A stretch of 64,000 bases of DNA from Catenulispora rubra (GCF_015356825.1 NZ_JAACYW010000015.1:17602-81601), one strand, 5' to 3'; counted from the stretch's first letter, positions 25,413 through 34,501 are shown. Numbers and translations are program-made. The notes: generated from the letters alone by a model not told the origin.

Positions 25413-26746
25413 CCGAGATCAATCTCAAGTCGGAAGCCGGGATCGGCTCGCAGATCGCCACCGCCGTCGGCATCCGACTGGCCGAGCTGTGTCAGGAAGA
25501 GGAGGAACTCGCGGGGCGACCGGTCCCCGAGCTCCGCCAACGGGAGATTGTCGCCGCGATCACCGAGGACGAACTCGCGGCGCACGCCAAGCGGTCGTTG
25601 TCGGTCGGGGCACAATACCTGGACGCCGAGGCTGAGGGGCGGATCGCTGGGCAGGTGGTCGACGTGCTATTCGGCCATGGCGGATTCCAGCCGTATCTAG
25701 ATGATCTGTCCATTGAGAATATCAACTGCAATGGGTGCGACAACGTCCGTCTGAGGTTTTCCGACGGCCGACGGGCGGAAGGAAAGACGCCGGTCGCGGC
25801 CTCGGATGGCGAGCTGATCGAGCTGATCCGCATGCTCGCGGCTCAGCCGGGCGCCGAGGAGAGACGGTTCGACCGGGAACAACCGAGCATCAACCTCAAG
25901 CTGGGAGACGGCTCGCGGTTGTTCGCCGCGATGGGCGTATGCGACCGGCCAACAGTCTCCATCAGACGTCACCGTTTCCCTGACGCAACGCTCGCCACGC
26001 TCCGAGATCTGGGCACGCTCGACGACGCGTTGTACGAGTTCCTGCGGGCCGCCGTCCGCGCGAAGCTCAATATTCTCATTTCCGGCGGACCGGGTTTAGG
26101 CAAGACGACCATGCTGCGCGCGCTCGCCTCAGCGATCCCGCCGGACGAGCGGCTGATCACCATCGAAGACGTCTATGAACTCGGGCTATACGATCCGGAG
26201 CGGCATCCCGACGTCACTGCGTACCAGGTCAAGTACCCGAATACCCAAAACGTCGGCGGTATCAATCAGGCCGAGTTGGTGCGGATGGCGCTGCGCGGCT
26301 CGCCCGACCGCGTAATCCTCGGGGAGATCCGGGGCGAGGAAGTCGTATCGGTATGCAACGTGATGTCACAAGGTATTGATGGCAGCATGGCCACGATTCA
26401 CGCCTCGGATTCACGGGGTGCCTTCGGAAAGCTCGCCTCCTATGCTGCACAGGCTCCCGAGCGGTTGTCGTCGGCATCCACGGCTTTGATGGTCGCCAAC
26501 TCGGTCCATCTGGTGATCCAGCTGAAGTGGTCCAAGGGCAGGGACGAGGACAAGGTCCGGGTGGTGTCGTCGATCCGGGAGGTCACGAACGCTCGCGGCG
26601 AGGACGTCGTGTCGAACGAGATCTTCAAACAGCGTTCGGACCGACGCGGGGTGTTCAACGTTGCTCCGAGCGAGGAGAAGCTGGAGTTGTTGGAGGAGGC
26701 CGGATTCGACTCCGCGTGGTTCAACGTCCCGGCATGGGTATCGTGA
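25409..26746 (+). CDS. TadA/CpaF pilus assembly ATPase
   Basis: 445 residues from GTG 25409, overlapping the previous stop. Secretion ATPase motifs: Walker A GGPGLGKTTML (about residues 227-237), Asp box ITIEDVYELGL, Walker B RVILGEIRGEE and His box GSMATIHASDSRG. Powers assembly of the Flp pilus on the cytoplasmic side of the membrane. Length fits the family. Part of a coupled chain from 22419 to 28577. Confidence 0.95.
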   Translation: MTEINLKSEAGIGSQIATAVGIRLAELCQEEEELAGRPVPELRQREIVAAITEDELAAHAKRSLSVGAQYLDAEAEGRIAGQVVDVLFGHGGFQPYLDDLSIENINCNGCDNVRLRFSDGRRAEGKTPVAASDGELIELIRMLAAQPGAEERRFDREQPSINLKLGDGSRLFAAMGVCDRPTVSIRRHRFPDATLATLRDLGTLDDALYEFLRAAVRAKLNILISGGPGLGKTTMLRALASAIPPDERLITIEDVYELGLYDPERHPDVTAYQVKYPNTQNVGGINQAELVRMALRGSPDRVILGEIRGEEVVSVCNVMSQGIDGSMATIHASDSRGAFGKLASYAAQAPERLSSASTALMVANSVHLVIQLKWSKGRDEDKVRVVSSIREVTNARGEDVVSNEIFKQRSDRRGVFNVAPSEEKLELLEEAGFDSAWFNVPAWVS

Positions 26747-27681
26747 ACGGCCTGTTCGGCGCGTTGTGCGGGGCGGGGTTCGGGATCGGTGTGCTGATGG
26801 TCCGCCACGCCTTCCGGCCCAAGGCGTCCCGCAGCCGTACAAGCCCACAGCTGGCTGTGAAATTCGACCTGCGTCCACTGCTCTTCAAATGGCGCAGGCT
26901 TCTTCTCTGCCTGGCAGCTGGGATCGCCGCCGTCGCCGCCACCGGCTGGCCGGTGGCGGCAGTGTTGGCTGCCGCCGGGTGCTGGTGGCTTCCGGCTGTG
27001 CTCGGGCCAGACAGGGAATCCGAGCGGATCATCGCTCGCACCGAAGGCTGCGCCGGGTTTGCCGAGATGCTCCGGGACACTCTGTCGGCGGCTTCCGGGC
27101 TGACTGAGGCAGCACTCGCTGCGTCTTCTGTACCGCCGAAAGCGATCGAGGTACCACTACGCACTCTGCACAGCGACCTCCGGCACGGCGTGAAAGTCAC
27201 CGAGGCACTCGGGAAGCTGGCCGACACGCTGGTCGATCCGATCGCGGACCTGATCTGTGCCACTCTGATCCACGCAAATGGAAGGCCGTCGCGTAACCTG
27301 CCTGCCACGCTCACCGCGCTCGCCTCCGAAGCCCGCGACCAGGCGCTGGCCATGCGCAAGACGGTGGCCGCCCGTGCCCAGATCCGCACCGCCGTCCGCG
27401 TGATCACCGCGGTCATTCTCGGCATCACGATCCTGCTGCTGGTCACCGACTCCGCCTATCTCGATCCGTTCTCCACCGCAGCTGGGCAACTTGATCTCGC
27501 GGTCGCCGGCGGAATCTTCGCTGCCGGATTCGCCTGGTTGATCCGCATCGCCCGTCCGGCCTCCGTGCCCAGGTTCCTGACCCGGCTGGATGCACTGAAT
27601 CAGGCCCCAAAGTCAGACGATTTGCCGCCTACGATCCCACCCCGGCCCCGGGCCGCACGAGACACGGAGGCGACGCATTGA
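26734..27681 (+). CDS. TadB inner-membrane platform protein
   Basis: About 315 residues from ATG 26734 (or GTG 26743, which overlaps the TadA stop). N-terminal helices (FGALCGAGFGIGVLMV), a T2SSF-type cytoplasmic region (FAEMLRDTLSAASGLTEAALAASS) and two C-terminal helices. Works with TadC as the platform for TadA. Confidence 0.85.
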   Translation: MGIVNGLFGALCGAGFGIGVLMVRHAFRPKASRSRTSPQLAVKFDLRPLLFKWRRLLLCLAAGIAAVAATGWPVAAVLAAAGCWWLPAVLGPDRESERIIARTEGCAGFAEMLRDTLSAASGLTEAALAASSVPPKAIEVPLRTLHSDLRHGVKVTEALGKLADTLVDPIADLICATLIHANGRPSRNLPATLTALASEARDQALAMRKTVAARAQIRTAVRVITAVILGITILLLVTDSAYLDPFSTAAGQLDLAVAGGIFAAGFAWLIRIARPASVPRFLTRLDALNQAPKSDDLPPTIPPRPRAARDTEATH

Positions 27682-28577
27682 TCGCGATGCTGTGGGGCGC
27701 CGGGTTCGGCCTCGGGCTGACGGCCCTCATCTACGGGATCCGGCCTCCGGCCATCGGCCTGGCCGAGGCCGAACGGATCCTCGCCAGCGAGACTCCTGCC
27801 GACACGCCGACTCCAGCCGCCTCCGCGCGGCCCGGCCTGGAGCATCGACTGACTGCCCCGGTGATCCGGGTGCTGTCAGCGTTCGGCCTGCCAGGCGACC
27901 GGCTCATGATCGACCTGGCGCTGACCGGCCAGGACCCCGAGACGTTCCTGACCAAGAAGGTCACCGCCGCCGTTGCCGGATTGCTCATGCCAGCCTTGTT
28001 CCAGCTGATGCTCACCGCCGGCGGCGTCGGACTGTCGAACCCAGTCGTGGTCGGCATGGGCCTGGTGCTCGGCGCGACTTTGTTCCTCGTCCCCGACTTC
28101 GACACCCGTGCCAGAGCCCGCACTGCGCGGGCCGAGTCCCGCGCCGCGCTGGGCGCGCTGTTGTCGTTCGCCTCCACCAGCCTGCAGTCCGGAGACGGCA
28201 TCGAGGAAGCCCTGGCCAGCGCAGCCGCGATCGGCTATGGGCCGAGCTTCGCCCGCTTCCGTGCCGCCGCCACGAAATCGAGGCTGGCGCGACGCTCGAT
28301 CTGGGACTGCTACGGCGAACTCGGCGACGAGATCGGCCTTCCAGAACTCTCCGAACTCGGTGCCTCGATCAGACTGGCTGGGGCCGAAGGCGCACGCATC
28401 GCCGACTCTCTGACAGCCAAGTCCGCAGCGTTGCGCGGACGCCTCCAGGCCGAAAACGAAGGTCAGACAGCCTCAGCCACCGAGATGATGCACATTCCGG
28501 TTGGCCTGATGCTCTTCGCGTTCCTCCTGATCCTCGGCTTTCCATCTGTCTACCGGATCATGACCACCTTTCAGTAA
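27678..28577 (+). CDS. TadC inner-membrane platform protein
   Basis: 299 residues from TTG 27678, which overlaps the TadB stop; ATG 27687 is the alternative. T2SSF-like features: LLSFASTSLQSGDGIEEALASAA, SELGASIRLAGAEGARIADSL and a C-terminal helix MHIPVGLMLFAFLLILGFPSVY. Confidence 0.85.
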   Translation: MIAMLWGAGFGLGLTALIYGIRPPAIGLAEAERILASETPADTPTPAASARPGLEHRLTAPVIRVLSAFGLPGDRLMIDLALTGQDPETFLTKKVTAAVAGLLMPALFQLMLTAGGVGLSNPVVVGMGLVLGATLFLVPDFDTRARARTARAESRAALGALLSFASTSLQSGDGIEEALASAAAIGYGPSFARFRAAATKSRLARRSIWDCYGELGDEIGLPELSELGASIRLAGAEGARIADSLTAKSAALRGRLQAENEGQTASATEMMHIPVGLMLFAFLLILGFPSVYRIMTTFQ

Positions 28578-28615
28578 CCGCCTGCCATCCCCCAAGAGAA
28601 TGGAGCACCCTGAAG

Positions 28616-28858
28616 ATGATGTACCGCCTGGCCGCGGCCTACGCCGTCCGTGTCTCGACACTGCGGGAACGCGCTAGCAGTCAACTCGAACGCATCGCTC
28701 AGTCCGACCCCGAAGCCGGTGACGCACTGCAGACAGCCATCATCACCGCAGCCTTTGCGCTGATCGCCATCGGGGTCGTGACGATCATCGGTAATGCCGT
28801 GATCGCTAAGGCCCACAGCATCAGCCTCGACACCCCGAACCTCAACAATAATCCGTGA
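28616..28858 (+). CDS. Small pilin-like protein (candidate Flp major pilin)
   Basis: 80 residues from ATG 28616 or 28619. Charged N-terminus, then one hydrophobic helix (ALQTAIITAAFALIAIGVV) and a short polar tail. Size and position between tadC and the TadE genes suit the pilin subunit. The Gly-Glu prepilin cleavage site is not obvious; the nearest Glu ahead of the helix is in DPEAGDAL. The stop overlaps the next start (GTGA). Confidence 0.65.
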   Translation: MMYRLAAAYAVRVSTLRERASSQLERIAQSDPEAGDALQTAIITAAFALIAIGVVTIIGNAVIAKAHSISLDTPNLNNNP

Positions 28859-29289
28859 CCCGCTCGCAGAAGATTCCGCTGACTAGGTCCGGTCGTGCCC
28901 TGAAGTCTCGAGCCGCCGACGACGGCTCATCGATGGTAGAGATGGTCGTGATCACACCGGTGATGATGCTCGTGCTCATGGTGATCGTGCAGTTTGCGGC
29001 GTACTTCTGCGCCCTGCACGTCGCCCAGGCCGCCGCCGCGCAGGCGGCGGCCGGCACCAGCAGCGAGCACGGCCATACCGACGACGGGACATCGGAAGCG
29101 CACCGGATTTTGGGAGCTGTCGGGGCTGGTTTTCTCACCGCCACCGACGTCGCGGTCACTCGGACCGCGACACTCACGACGGTGCGGATCTCCGGCGCCG
29201 TTGTGACGGTCGTGCCGTTCCTCCACCTGAAGGTCTCCTCGGTCGCGCGTACTCCGAACGAGGCCCTGACCACCGCCGCCGCATCATGA
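28855..29289 (+). CDS. TadE-like minor pilin 1
   Basis: 144 residues from GTG 28855. TadE signature near the N-terminus: DDGSSMVEMVVITPVMMLVLMVIVQFAAYF, with the conserved Glu ahead of the hydrophobic helix. Likely a pseudopilin processed by the prepilin peptidase. Stop overlaps the next start. Confidence 0.8.
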   Translation: MTRSQKIPLTRSGRALKSRAADDGSSMVEMVVITPVMMLVLMVIVQFAAYFCALHVAQAAAAQAAAGTSSEHGHTDDGTSEAHRILGAVGAGFLTATDVAVTRTATLTTVRISGAVVTVVPFLHLKVSSVARTPNEALTTAAAS

Positions 29290-29699
29290 CGTCGCGGGAC
29301 CGTGAGGAGGGCAGCGCGGCCGTCGAAATGGTCGTCGCCACTCCTTTGTTGATACTGGTGGTGCTGTTCACCGTCGGTCTGGGGCGCGTAACCGAGGCCC
29401 AGATGCTGGCCGAGACCGCCGCCGGCTCAGCTGCGCGAGCTGCGTCGCTGGCCCGCAGCGCGGACCAGGCCGTCGTCGCTGCGCACGCGACGGTGCAGGC
29501 CAACAGCAGCGTGTCGTGCCCGAACCCGAATGTCATCGTCGACACTTCCGCATTCCGCCCAGGTGGCACTGTCGCAGTGACAGTGGATTGCCATCCGCGG
29601 CTCGCAGACATTACCGGCGTCGGCTTCCCAGGGACAGTGCAGATCAGCGAGCGGATGGTGTCCGGGATCGACACCTGGCGTCAGTCGGACGCTCCGTGA
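29286..29699 (+). CDS. TadE-like minor pilin 2
   Basis: 137 residues. N-terminus EEGSAAVEMVVATPLLILVVLFTVGL is the TadE pattern, followed by a pilin-like domain with a pair of Cys (SCPNPN and DCHPR) that could form a disulfide. Coupled to both neighbours by overlaps. Confidence 0.8.
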   Translation: MTSRDREEGSAAVEMVVATPLLILVVLFTVGLGRVTEAQMLAETAAGSAARAASLARSADQAVVAAHATVQANSSVSCPNPNVIVDTSAFRPGGTVAVTVDCHPRLADITGVGFPGTVQISERMVSGIDTWRQSDAP

Positions 29700-30115
29700 T
29701 CCGCGCGCTGAGATCCCAAGACCCGGAGAATGGATCGGTGACGGCGTTCATCGTCGTCGTGTTCGCTGCGCTATTGCTGTTCACCGGTCTTGTCGGCGAC
29801 GGCGGATCCGCTCTGGCGACGCGGGTTCGGGCGCTGGACGAGGCGTCTGAGGCCGCTCGCGCCGGAGCCGAACAGCTCGATGTCGGGATCTTCCACCGCA
29901 CTGGGACACGCGTCCTGGACGAGACTGCCGCCACCGCGGCGGCCAAGCAGTACTTGGCGGCTACTGGTGACAGCGGAACCGTCACGTCGACCACTGATGC
30001 CGTCACCGTCACCGTCGCCGCTTCGCACCACACCTGGCTGCTTGAGCTGATCGGCATGAGCACCATGACAATGCACGCCGCCGCCACCGCGCACCCGGAA
30101 TCCGCCAACTCCTGA
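29696..30115 (+). CDS. TadG-like pilus protein
   Basis: 139 residues from GTG 29696, overlapping the previous stop. N-terminus DPENGSVTAFIVVVFAALLLFTGLVGDGG is the TadG-type anchor, then VRALDEASEAARAGAEQLD and a short domain. Much shorter than classic TadG, which carries a vWA domain. Last gene of the Tad operon. An antisense XRE gene runs into its 3' part. Confidence 0.75.
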   Translation: MIRALRSQDPENGSVTAFIVVVFAALLLFTGLVGDGGSALATRVRALDEASEAARAGAEQLDVGIFHRTGTRVLDETAATAAAKQYLAATGDSGTVTSTTDAVTVTVAASHHTWLLELIGMSTMTMHAAATAHPESANS

Positions 30116-30622
30116 GTCCAACCCGGCGGCATGCATATTGATCGGCCGCAGGGTCACGGAACACTCCAGCTTGTGCGCCCAAACGATCAGCGCAATCGGT
30201 CTCGGAGGTACGCGAGCGTGCTCCCATCGTTGGATCGAGTCCCGACTGACGCCGACCAGTAGACCGAGTTCTTTCTGTGTCAGCCGCCAGGTCAGTCGAT
30301 GGTTCTTTAGAGGCACCGCCAGTCGCCGTCTCTGGAAGGCCTCCCAGGTCTCGCGAGTCTGCGGGCGTGGTGGTCCTTCCCGCAGCTCGTTGTCCCGACC
30401 GACGATCACCAGACGTTGGCCGAGCTCGCGCGACCACTGCATCAGATGTTCCAAGGTCGGCTCCATGAGCCCGGTCTCCCACTCGGAAATCGCTCTTCCC
30501 CGAACCGGCAAGCCCGACGACAGGGCGTTCTGGGAAAGCCCGGCATCCTGTCGTACAGATCGCAGACCACTGACGATCCACGCGAGGTTCTCTTTCGCCC
30601 GAGCGTCAACTTGCAGCGTCAT
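29771..30622 (-). CDS. Double XRE-type regulator with long antisense tail
   Basis: 283 residues from ATG 30622. Two helix-turn-helix units: LRSVRQDAGLSQNALSSGLPVRGRAISEWETG and RLTQKELGLLVGVSRDSIQRWEHARV. The recognisable protein ends around residue 170 (near 30120). The frame then runs another 350 bases antisense to the TadG-like gene, giving a Gly/Arg-rich tail that looks like antisense reading. Either the native stop was lost, or the tail is real. DNA-binding regulator; target unknown, with the convergent Tad operon the nearest candidate. Confidence 0.7.
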   Translation of the reverse strand: MTLQVDARAKENLAWIVSGLRSVRQDAGLSQNALSSGLPVRGRAISEWETGLMEPTLEHLMQWSRELGQRLVIVGRDNELREGPPRPQTRETWEAFQRRRLAVPLKNHRLTWRLTQKELGLLVGVSRDSIQRWEHARVPPRPIALIVWAHKLECSVTLRPINMHAAGLDSGVGGFRVRGGGGVHCHGAHADQLKQPGVVRSGDGDGDGISGRRDGSAVTSSRQVLLGRRGGGSLVQDACPSAVEDPDIELFGSGASGLRRLVQRPNPRRQSGSAVADKTGEQQ

Positions 30623-30670
30623 GCGCGCTCCCGCTCCTGCGCACCGTCCGTGAAAACTCCCAGGCACCGT

Positions 30671-31102
30671 TCACGCAGGGATCTCCCGGGGCTTCAAAAT
30701 CTCGACCCATACCGCGCGGCCGGCCTGGTCCCCGAGCACGCCCCATTGCGACGACACCGCCGCGACGAGTGCCAAGCCTCGTCCGGCTTCGACCTCGTCG
30801 CCGAAGGCGTCGAGGTCATCGATACTCTCGATCGGTTTCGGCTCGCAGACGTGCAGCTCCCTTGGCCCGCCGGCATCATCCACGCGGACCTGCCATCGGT
30901 TGGGGAATGTTGCAAGATGCAGCGTGAACTGCCCGCCAGGCTCGCCGCTGTCACTGTGCCGGACAGCGTTGCCAGCCAGCTCTGAGGCGACCAGTTCCAC
31001 CAGATCGGCACCTTTGTAGTCGCCGATCACCTTGCGCGTGAACTTCCTTACTTCGGAGACGTGTTCAGGACGCCCGTCGAAGGTCTTGGACCAGTAGGAC
31101 AC
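30671..31102 (-). CDS. RsbW-like ATP-binding protein (HATPase)
   Basis: 143 residues from GTG 31102. GHKL ATPase boxes: VELVASELAGNAVRHS (N box) and VDDAGGPRELHV, with GRGLALVAAVSSQWG (G box). In actinomycetes such proteins are anti-sigma-factor kinases or stand-alone regulators paired with XRE genes. Starts four bases after the upstream gene's stop and lies just ahead of the XRE gene. Confidence 0.85.
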   Translation of the reverse strand: MSYWSKTFDGRPEHVSEVRKFTRKVIGDYKGADLVELVASELAGNAVRHSDSGEPGGQFTLHLATFPNRWQVRVDDAGGPRELHVCEPKPIESIDDLDAFGDEVEAGRGLALVAAVSSQWGVLGDQAGRAVWVEILKPREIPA

Positions 31103-31105
31103 CGC

Positions 31106-31468
31106 TCACCCTCCGGTCCCGGTGCCGCTGCGACGGTCCAACTCGTCCGACGCGTCCTCGATGTGCCGACAGACGACCACTGCGGCGGGGCCGGGCTCGA
31201 CTTTCTGTTCGTGCATCACCAGGCAAAGCAGCGCAGCTTTCAAGCCCCGGAAGTGGCCGCTCCACTCGGCGAGCTCTTTCTCCGTTCGCGGATTGAGTGC
31301 CTTCGGCTCCCTGCCCATGACTGCGACGAGGTGCAGCAGCACGCCGTAACTGTCCGTGTGCCCCTCTTGCATGACTCGGCTGAGGATCGAGGCCTTCGCG
31401 CTTTCACACTTTGGGGGCTCTGCGGTGAGCGGACCGTCGAAAGGTTCGTCGATGCTGGTCAGGTCCAC
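31106..31468 (-). CDS. Hypothetical protein paired with the RsbW-like gene
   Basis: 120 residues from GTG 31468, chosen for the GGGAGGACATC ahead of it; the frame is open to 31522. Helical middle (ILSRVMQEGHTDSYGVLLHLVAVMG) and a conserved-looking LVMHEQKVEPGPAAVVVCRHIEDA. Family not named. First gene of a minus-strand set of three (31468 to 29771), divergent from the XRE-TPR regulator. Confidence 0.6.
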   Translation of the reverse strand: MDLTSIDEPFDGPLTAEPPKCESAKASILSRVMQEGHTDSYGVLLHLVAVMGREPKALNPRTEKELAEWSGHFRGLKAALLCLVMHEQKVEPGPAAVVVCRHIEDASDELDRRSGTGTGG

Positions 31469-31595
31469 GATGTCCTCCCGTGTTTCTATTTGGACCGACG
31501 CGATCTGCGTCGAAATGAGCACACCGCGTTACCGGGCGAGGAACAATGACGATGACCGATTCCTAGGCGATTCCTTTTCCGGCAAGGGCGGCATC

Positions 31596-32885
31596 ATGAC
31601 GGAAGAGCTGCGAGCCGAACTACGGGCCGCGCGGCGACGTTCGGGGCTGGCCTTCAACGTGTTCGCGCGTGCAGCGGGATACTCCGAGAGCCACCTGCGC
31701 AACGTGGAGAACGGGACGAAGCCCGCTACTCGCGACGTCGCCAGGGCTTACGACCGGGTCTTGGCGACTGGCGGCGTATTTGGCGCAATGGTCGACGGAG
31801 CGACTACGCAGCAGGCACCATGGAACCGTCAGGGGGCCTTCGCGGCCCTGACGGAAATGGCAGATGGAGGCGGTTTGGACCGTCGGCACTTCGTCGTGAC
31901 AACGGGTACGGCGCTGACAGCGTTGATCGGGCAATGGTCTGCGGCTGTCGAAGCGCAGGCCGCGCCAGCTGCGGCGAGCAGCACGCAACCAGTCGCGCCG
32001 CCACGACTACTCGGTCATATCGAGAAGCGGCTCGATTATTTGAGGCACCTCGATGACGAGTTCGGCAGTGGCGATATTGCGCGCTATGCGCGCAGCGAGC
32101 TCGCGATGATCGTCCAACTCCTCAGAGCCGGCCGGCTGAACGGCAGCACCGAAGACCGCGCCTACAGCCTGGCGAGCGAGGCGGCCCGGCAGGTCGCATG
32201 GACCATGTTCGACTCCGGTCGGCACGCATCAGCAGAACGATTCTTCGAAACCTCACTCCGTGCCTCGGCTACCGCAGGGGACGCGGTAGCCGGGGCGTAT
32301 GCCATGTCGTTCATGGCAATTCAGCACTACACGGCAGGTAACCCGCAAAATGCGGTCAGTCTGATGGACACAGCGGAGACGTCGGTATCGGGAAACGCCA
32401 CGCCGAAGATGCGCGCCATGCTGGCCTCCCGTAAGGCACGCGCCCTGTCCAAAACCAACGACCCTCGCGGAAACGCCCGAGCGCTGGAGGCTGCCCGCAA
32501 GCTGCTGGACAGGGGCCCGCACGACGATGATCCGCCGTTCCTGTACTGGGTCACCAGAGGCGAGGTAGAGATGATCGCTGGCTCGTCGGCGTTGGAGATG
32601 AACGACCCCGCCAAGGCTCTGCGTTGTTTCAGCGCCGCTGTTCAAGCCGACTACCCCGGAGACGTCCAGTACCCACGTACCCACGCCATCTACCTAGCCC
32701 GTGCGGCCGAGGCTCATCTGGCGATGCATGACCTCGACGCCGCCGTGGTGCAGGCCCGGCATGCGGCCCGCTGCCTAGGCTCGGTTGATTCAGCCCGCTC
32801 GTCTTCGACGATGGTCGGGCTGCGTCGCAAGCTGGCAGTGCATACTACGAATGCTGCGGTAAGGGAGTTCCTACAGGTCGGGTAG
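31596..32885 (+). CDS. XRE-family regulator with TPR-like C-terminus
   Basis: 429 residues from ATG 31596. N-terminal HTH (ELRAARRRSGLAFNVFARAAGYSESHLRNVENGTKPATRDV), a hydrophobic stretch (RRHFVVTTGTALTALIGQWSAAVEA) and a helical TPR-like region (AERFFETSLRASATAGDAVAGAYAMSFMAIQHYTAGNPQNAV). This is the common actinomycete type that reads small-molecule or peptide signals. Its stop overlaps the convergent HAD gene by 15 bases. The frame upstream to 31356 is open but antisense to the divergent gene. Confidence 0.85.
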   Translation: MTEELRAELRAARRRSGLAFNVFARAAGYSESHLRNVENGTKPATRDVARAYDRVLATGGVFGAMVDGATTQQAPWNRQGAFAALTEMADGGGLDRRHFVVTTGTALTALIGQWSAAVEAQAAPAAASSTQPVAPPRLLGHIEKRLDYLRHLDDEFGSGDIARYARSELAMIVQLLRAGRLNGSTEDRAYSLASEAARQVAWTMFDSGRHASAERFFETSLRASATAGDAVAGAYAMSFMAIQHYTAGNPQNAVSLMDTAETSVSGNATPKMRAMLASRKARALSKTNDPRGNARALEAARKLLDRGPHDDDPPFLYWVTRGEVEMIAGSSALEMNDPAKALRCFSAAVQADYPGDVQYPRTHAIYLARAAEAHLAMHDLDAAVVQARHAARCLGSVDSARSSSTMVGLRRKLAVHTTNAAVREFLQVG

Positions 32886-33494
32886 CCCGAACAGCATCCG
32901 GAGCCTCTGTGCGACCACCCGTTCGTCCAGCGAGAACACGATCGTCATCCCTAGATCGGACGCGGTCTGAAGGTTTTCCTCGGAGTCGTCGACGAACACG
33001 CACTGATCAGCGGTCAGCCCAAGTCGTTCCAGGGCGAGCCGGAAAATCGCGGGATCCGGCTTGCGCATGCCGTGCTCGCCCGACAGCACGACCTCATCGA
33101 AATTGCCGCGCAGATCGTACGGCGCGTACGGGTCGTACGGCTGACGTCCCATGGAGTTCGACAGCACTGCTGTCCTGATACCTGCTGCTCGCGCTTGTTT
33201 GGCTACCTTCAGTACGTCATGAGCCGGGTACAGGTCCCAGCACATGCGTTCCATGAGGTTGTCCGGCTCGGCACCGATCAGCGGAGCGAACCCTGTGTTC
33301 CAGGCCGTCTGATCGATCTCGCCCAGCTCCAGCCTTCGATAGAGCTCCTGCCCGCGCGGGTCGGACCATGCGCGGAGGAACGCCGAGGGATGCAGCTTTT
33401 CCCGTAGTACGAACTGTGCGGTGACCTCGACCATGTTCGACGTCAGGACGCCGAAGAAGTCGAGAATGAGGCCGTTGAACCGTCGCGCGCTCAT
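32871..33494 (-). CDS. HAD-family hydrolase
   Basis: 207 residues. HAD motif I is LILDFFGVLTS: the first Asp is kept but the second acidic position is Phe, as in some HAD-IA hydrolases. Motif II TAVLSNSMG, motif III K in RKPDPAIF, motif IV VFVDDSEENLQTA. A phosphatase or related hydrolase of unknown substrate. Convergent with the XRE-TPR gene. Confidence 0.88.
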   Translation of the reverse strand: MSARRFNGLILDFFGVLTSNMVEVTAQFVLREKLHPSAFLRAWSDPRGQELYRRLELGEIDQTAWNTGFAPLIGAEPDNLMERMCWDLYPAHDVLKVAKQARAAGIRTAVLSNSMGRQPYDPYAPYDLRGNFDEVVLSGEHGMRKPDPAIFRLALERLGLTADQCVFVDDSEENLQTASDLGMTIVFSLDERVVAQRLRMLFGLPDL

Positions 33495-33562
33495 GAAGTC
33501 ACCCTATGGGGACAGTGGCTCTTGCGGCAGTGCCGTCGCTATTGGAACGCCGACCACGTCCT

Positions 33563-33796
33563 TTACCGAGTGCTCGGTGCTGCACCCGTGCTCGGCTCGA
33601 CCCGAGGTTTGAAATGGCCCGGATGCGGCGGCCTGCGGTGATCCTGGGTCCGGCCGGTCATGTCGGCCAGGTGCTCCATCTGCCGGCCAATCACCTGCTC
33701 AAAGGCGCGGGTGTAAGTCTCACGGCTGACGCCGCTGATACTTACCAGCGTGTGGTCGATGTCCCAGAGGATGAGGATCGGCGTATGGGGGGCCAT
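33563..33796 (-). pseudogene. HAD-family gene fragment
   Basis: From ATG 33796 (MAPHTPILILWDIDHTLVSISGV) there is a clean HAD motif I, a cap-start helix (YTRAFEQVIGRQMEHLADMTGRT), then nonsense-like residues and a stop after 77 residues. HAD proteins need 200 or more residues, so this is a broken remnant. Confidence 0.65.
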
Positions 33797-33837
33797 ACAG
33801 GGATGGTGGCACGGACGAGAGAGTTCAGATGGATCCA

Positions 33838-34392
33838 TCAAACCAACAGGCTTGGTGACTCCGAGCTGTCCCACGGCGGGCTACGGAGGATCACTTGCAT
33901 TAAGGCATTGAGATAAATGGCACTGTCAACAAGCTTCTCGGCTTCTTCGACCGAAACATCACGCTGGCCGTGGACGAGCATGTTCCGGGCGCGTCGAAGG
34001 TCCTCAAGTGCTCGGAGGGCGTGCTCGTCAAACCGGCCTGAATCTCGTAGCGCCTCAAGTGCTCGATGGTAGGCCGGAGCTCTCGCTGGGCTTCGCTGAC
34101 TGAGGCCAGCTACATCGGCAATGGTGCTCTCAAGCTTGGCCCATGCTTTGATCACGTGCATGGAGGCGGCGTCGTTGGCTGAGACCAGTTGGCTAACGCG
34201 CGGTGCGCTCATCCCCAGCATCTGCGCCAGATCGCGGTATGACTTGCCTCGCACGTACAGCTCGGCGAGTGAGCGCGACCGAATCTCAGCCAGTTGGTCG
34301 ATCTCTGTCTGGAGCTGGCTGATTCCATCAGTGGCCTTTTGGAACAGCTCCAGAGGGTCGTCAATGTCGTGCAGATCATCGGCCGTGATCAT
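33838..34392 (-). CDS. HTH-HEPN protein (candidate RNase toxin/regulator)
   Basis: 184 residues from ATG 34392 with an excellent GGAGGAAAC ribosome site. A coiled N-terminal helix (DGISQLQTEIDQLAEIRSRSLAELY), then a sigma-4-like helix-turn-helix (SYRDLAQMLGMSAPRVSQLV, residues 51-70), then a helical C-terminal domain with LRRARNMLVHG. The R136-N-x3-H141 core fits the Rx4-6H motif of HEPN RNases. HEPN proteins commonly cut RNA, often tRNA or mRNA, in toxin-antitoxin and abortive infection systems. The leader of this gene carries a copy of the variable arm of the tRNA at 34517, which is transcribed in the same direction. RNase activity is inference. Confidence 0.65.
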   Translation of the reverse strand: MITADDLHDIDDPLELFQKATDGISQLQTEIDQLAEIRSRSLAELYVRGKSYRDLAQMLGMSAPRVSQLVSANDAASMHVIKAWAKLESTIADVAGLSQRSPARAPAYHRALEALRDSGRFDEHALRALEDLRRARNMLVHGQRDVSVEEAEKLVDSAIYLNALMQVILRSPPWDSSESPSLLV

Positions 34393-34435
34393 GTTTCCTC
34401 CTTGCTGATCTTGCCCTTGGCTGCCACACTGAAGG

Positions 34436-34454
34436 TTCCGGTAGGACGGAACCA
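34436..34454. repeat. 19-base hairpin repeat, copy 1 (HEPN gene leader)
   Basis: TTCCGGTAGGACGGAACCA; with the flanking GG it forms GGTTCCG/CGGAACC around a 6-base loop. Identical to 34549-34567, 113 bases away in the same direction. Lies 44 bases ahead of the HEPN start codon, on the 5' side of its minus-strand transcript. Confidence 0.9.
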
Positions 34455-34473
34455 AAGGCTCAAAAGCCTGCCC

Positions 34474-34501
34474 GGGGGACCACTTCAACTAGTGGTCCCC
34501 C
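34474..34501. terminator. Strong hairpin between the tRNA and the HEPN gene
   Basis: Perfect 11-bp stem GGGGGACCACT/AGTGGTCCCCC with a 6-base loop. It lies about 16 bases past the tRNA 3' end. There is no U-run on the minus strand and only GTTT on the plus strand, so termination is likely but not certain. Confidence 0.6.
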
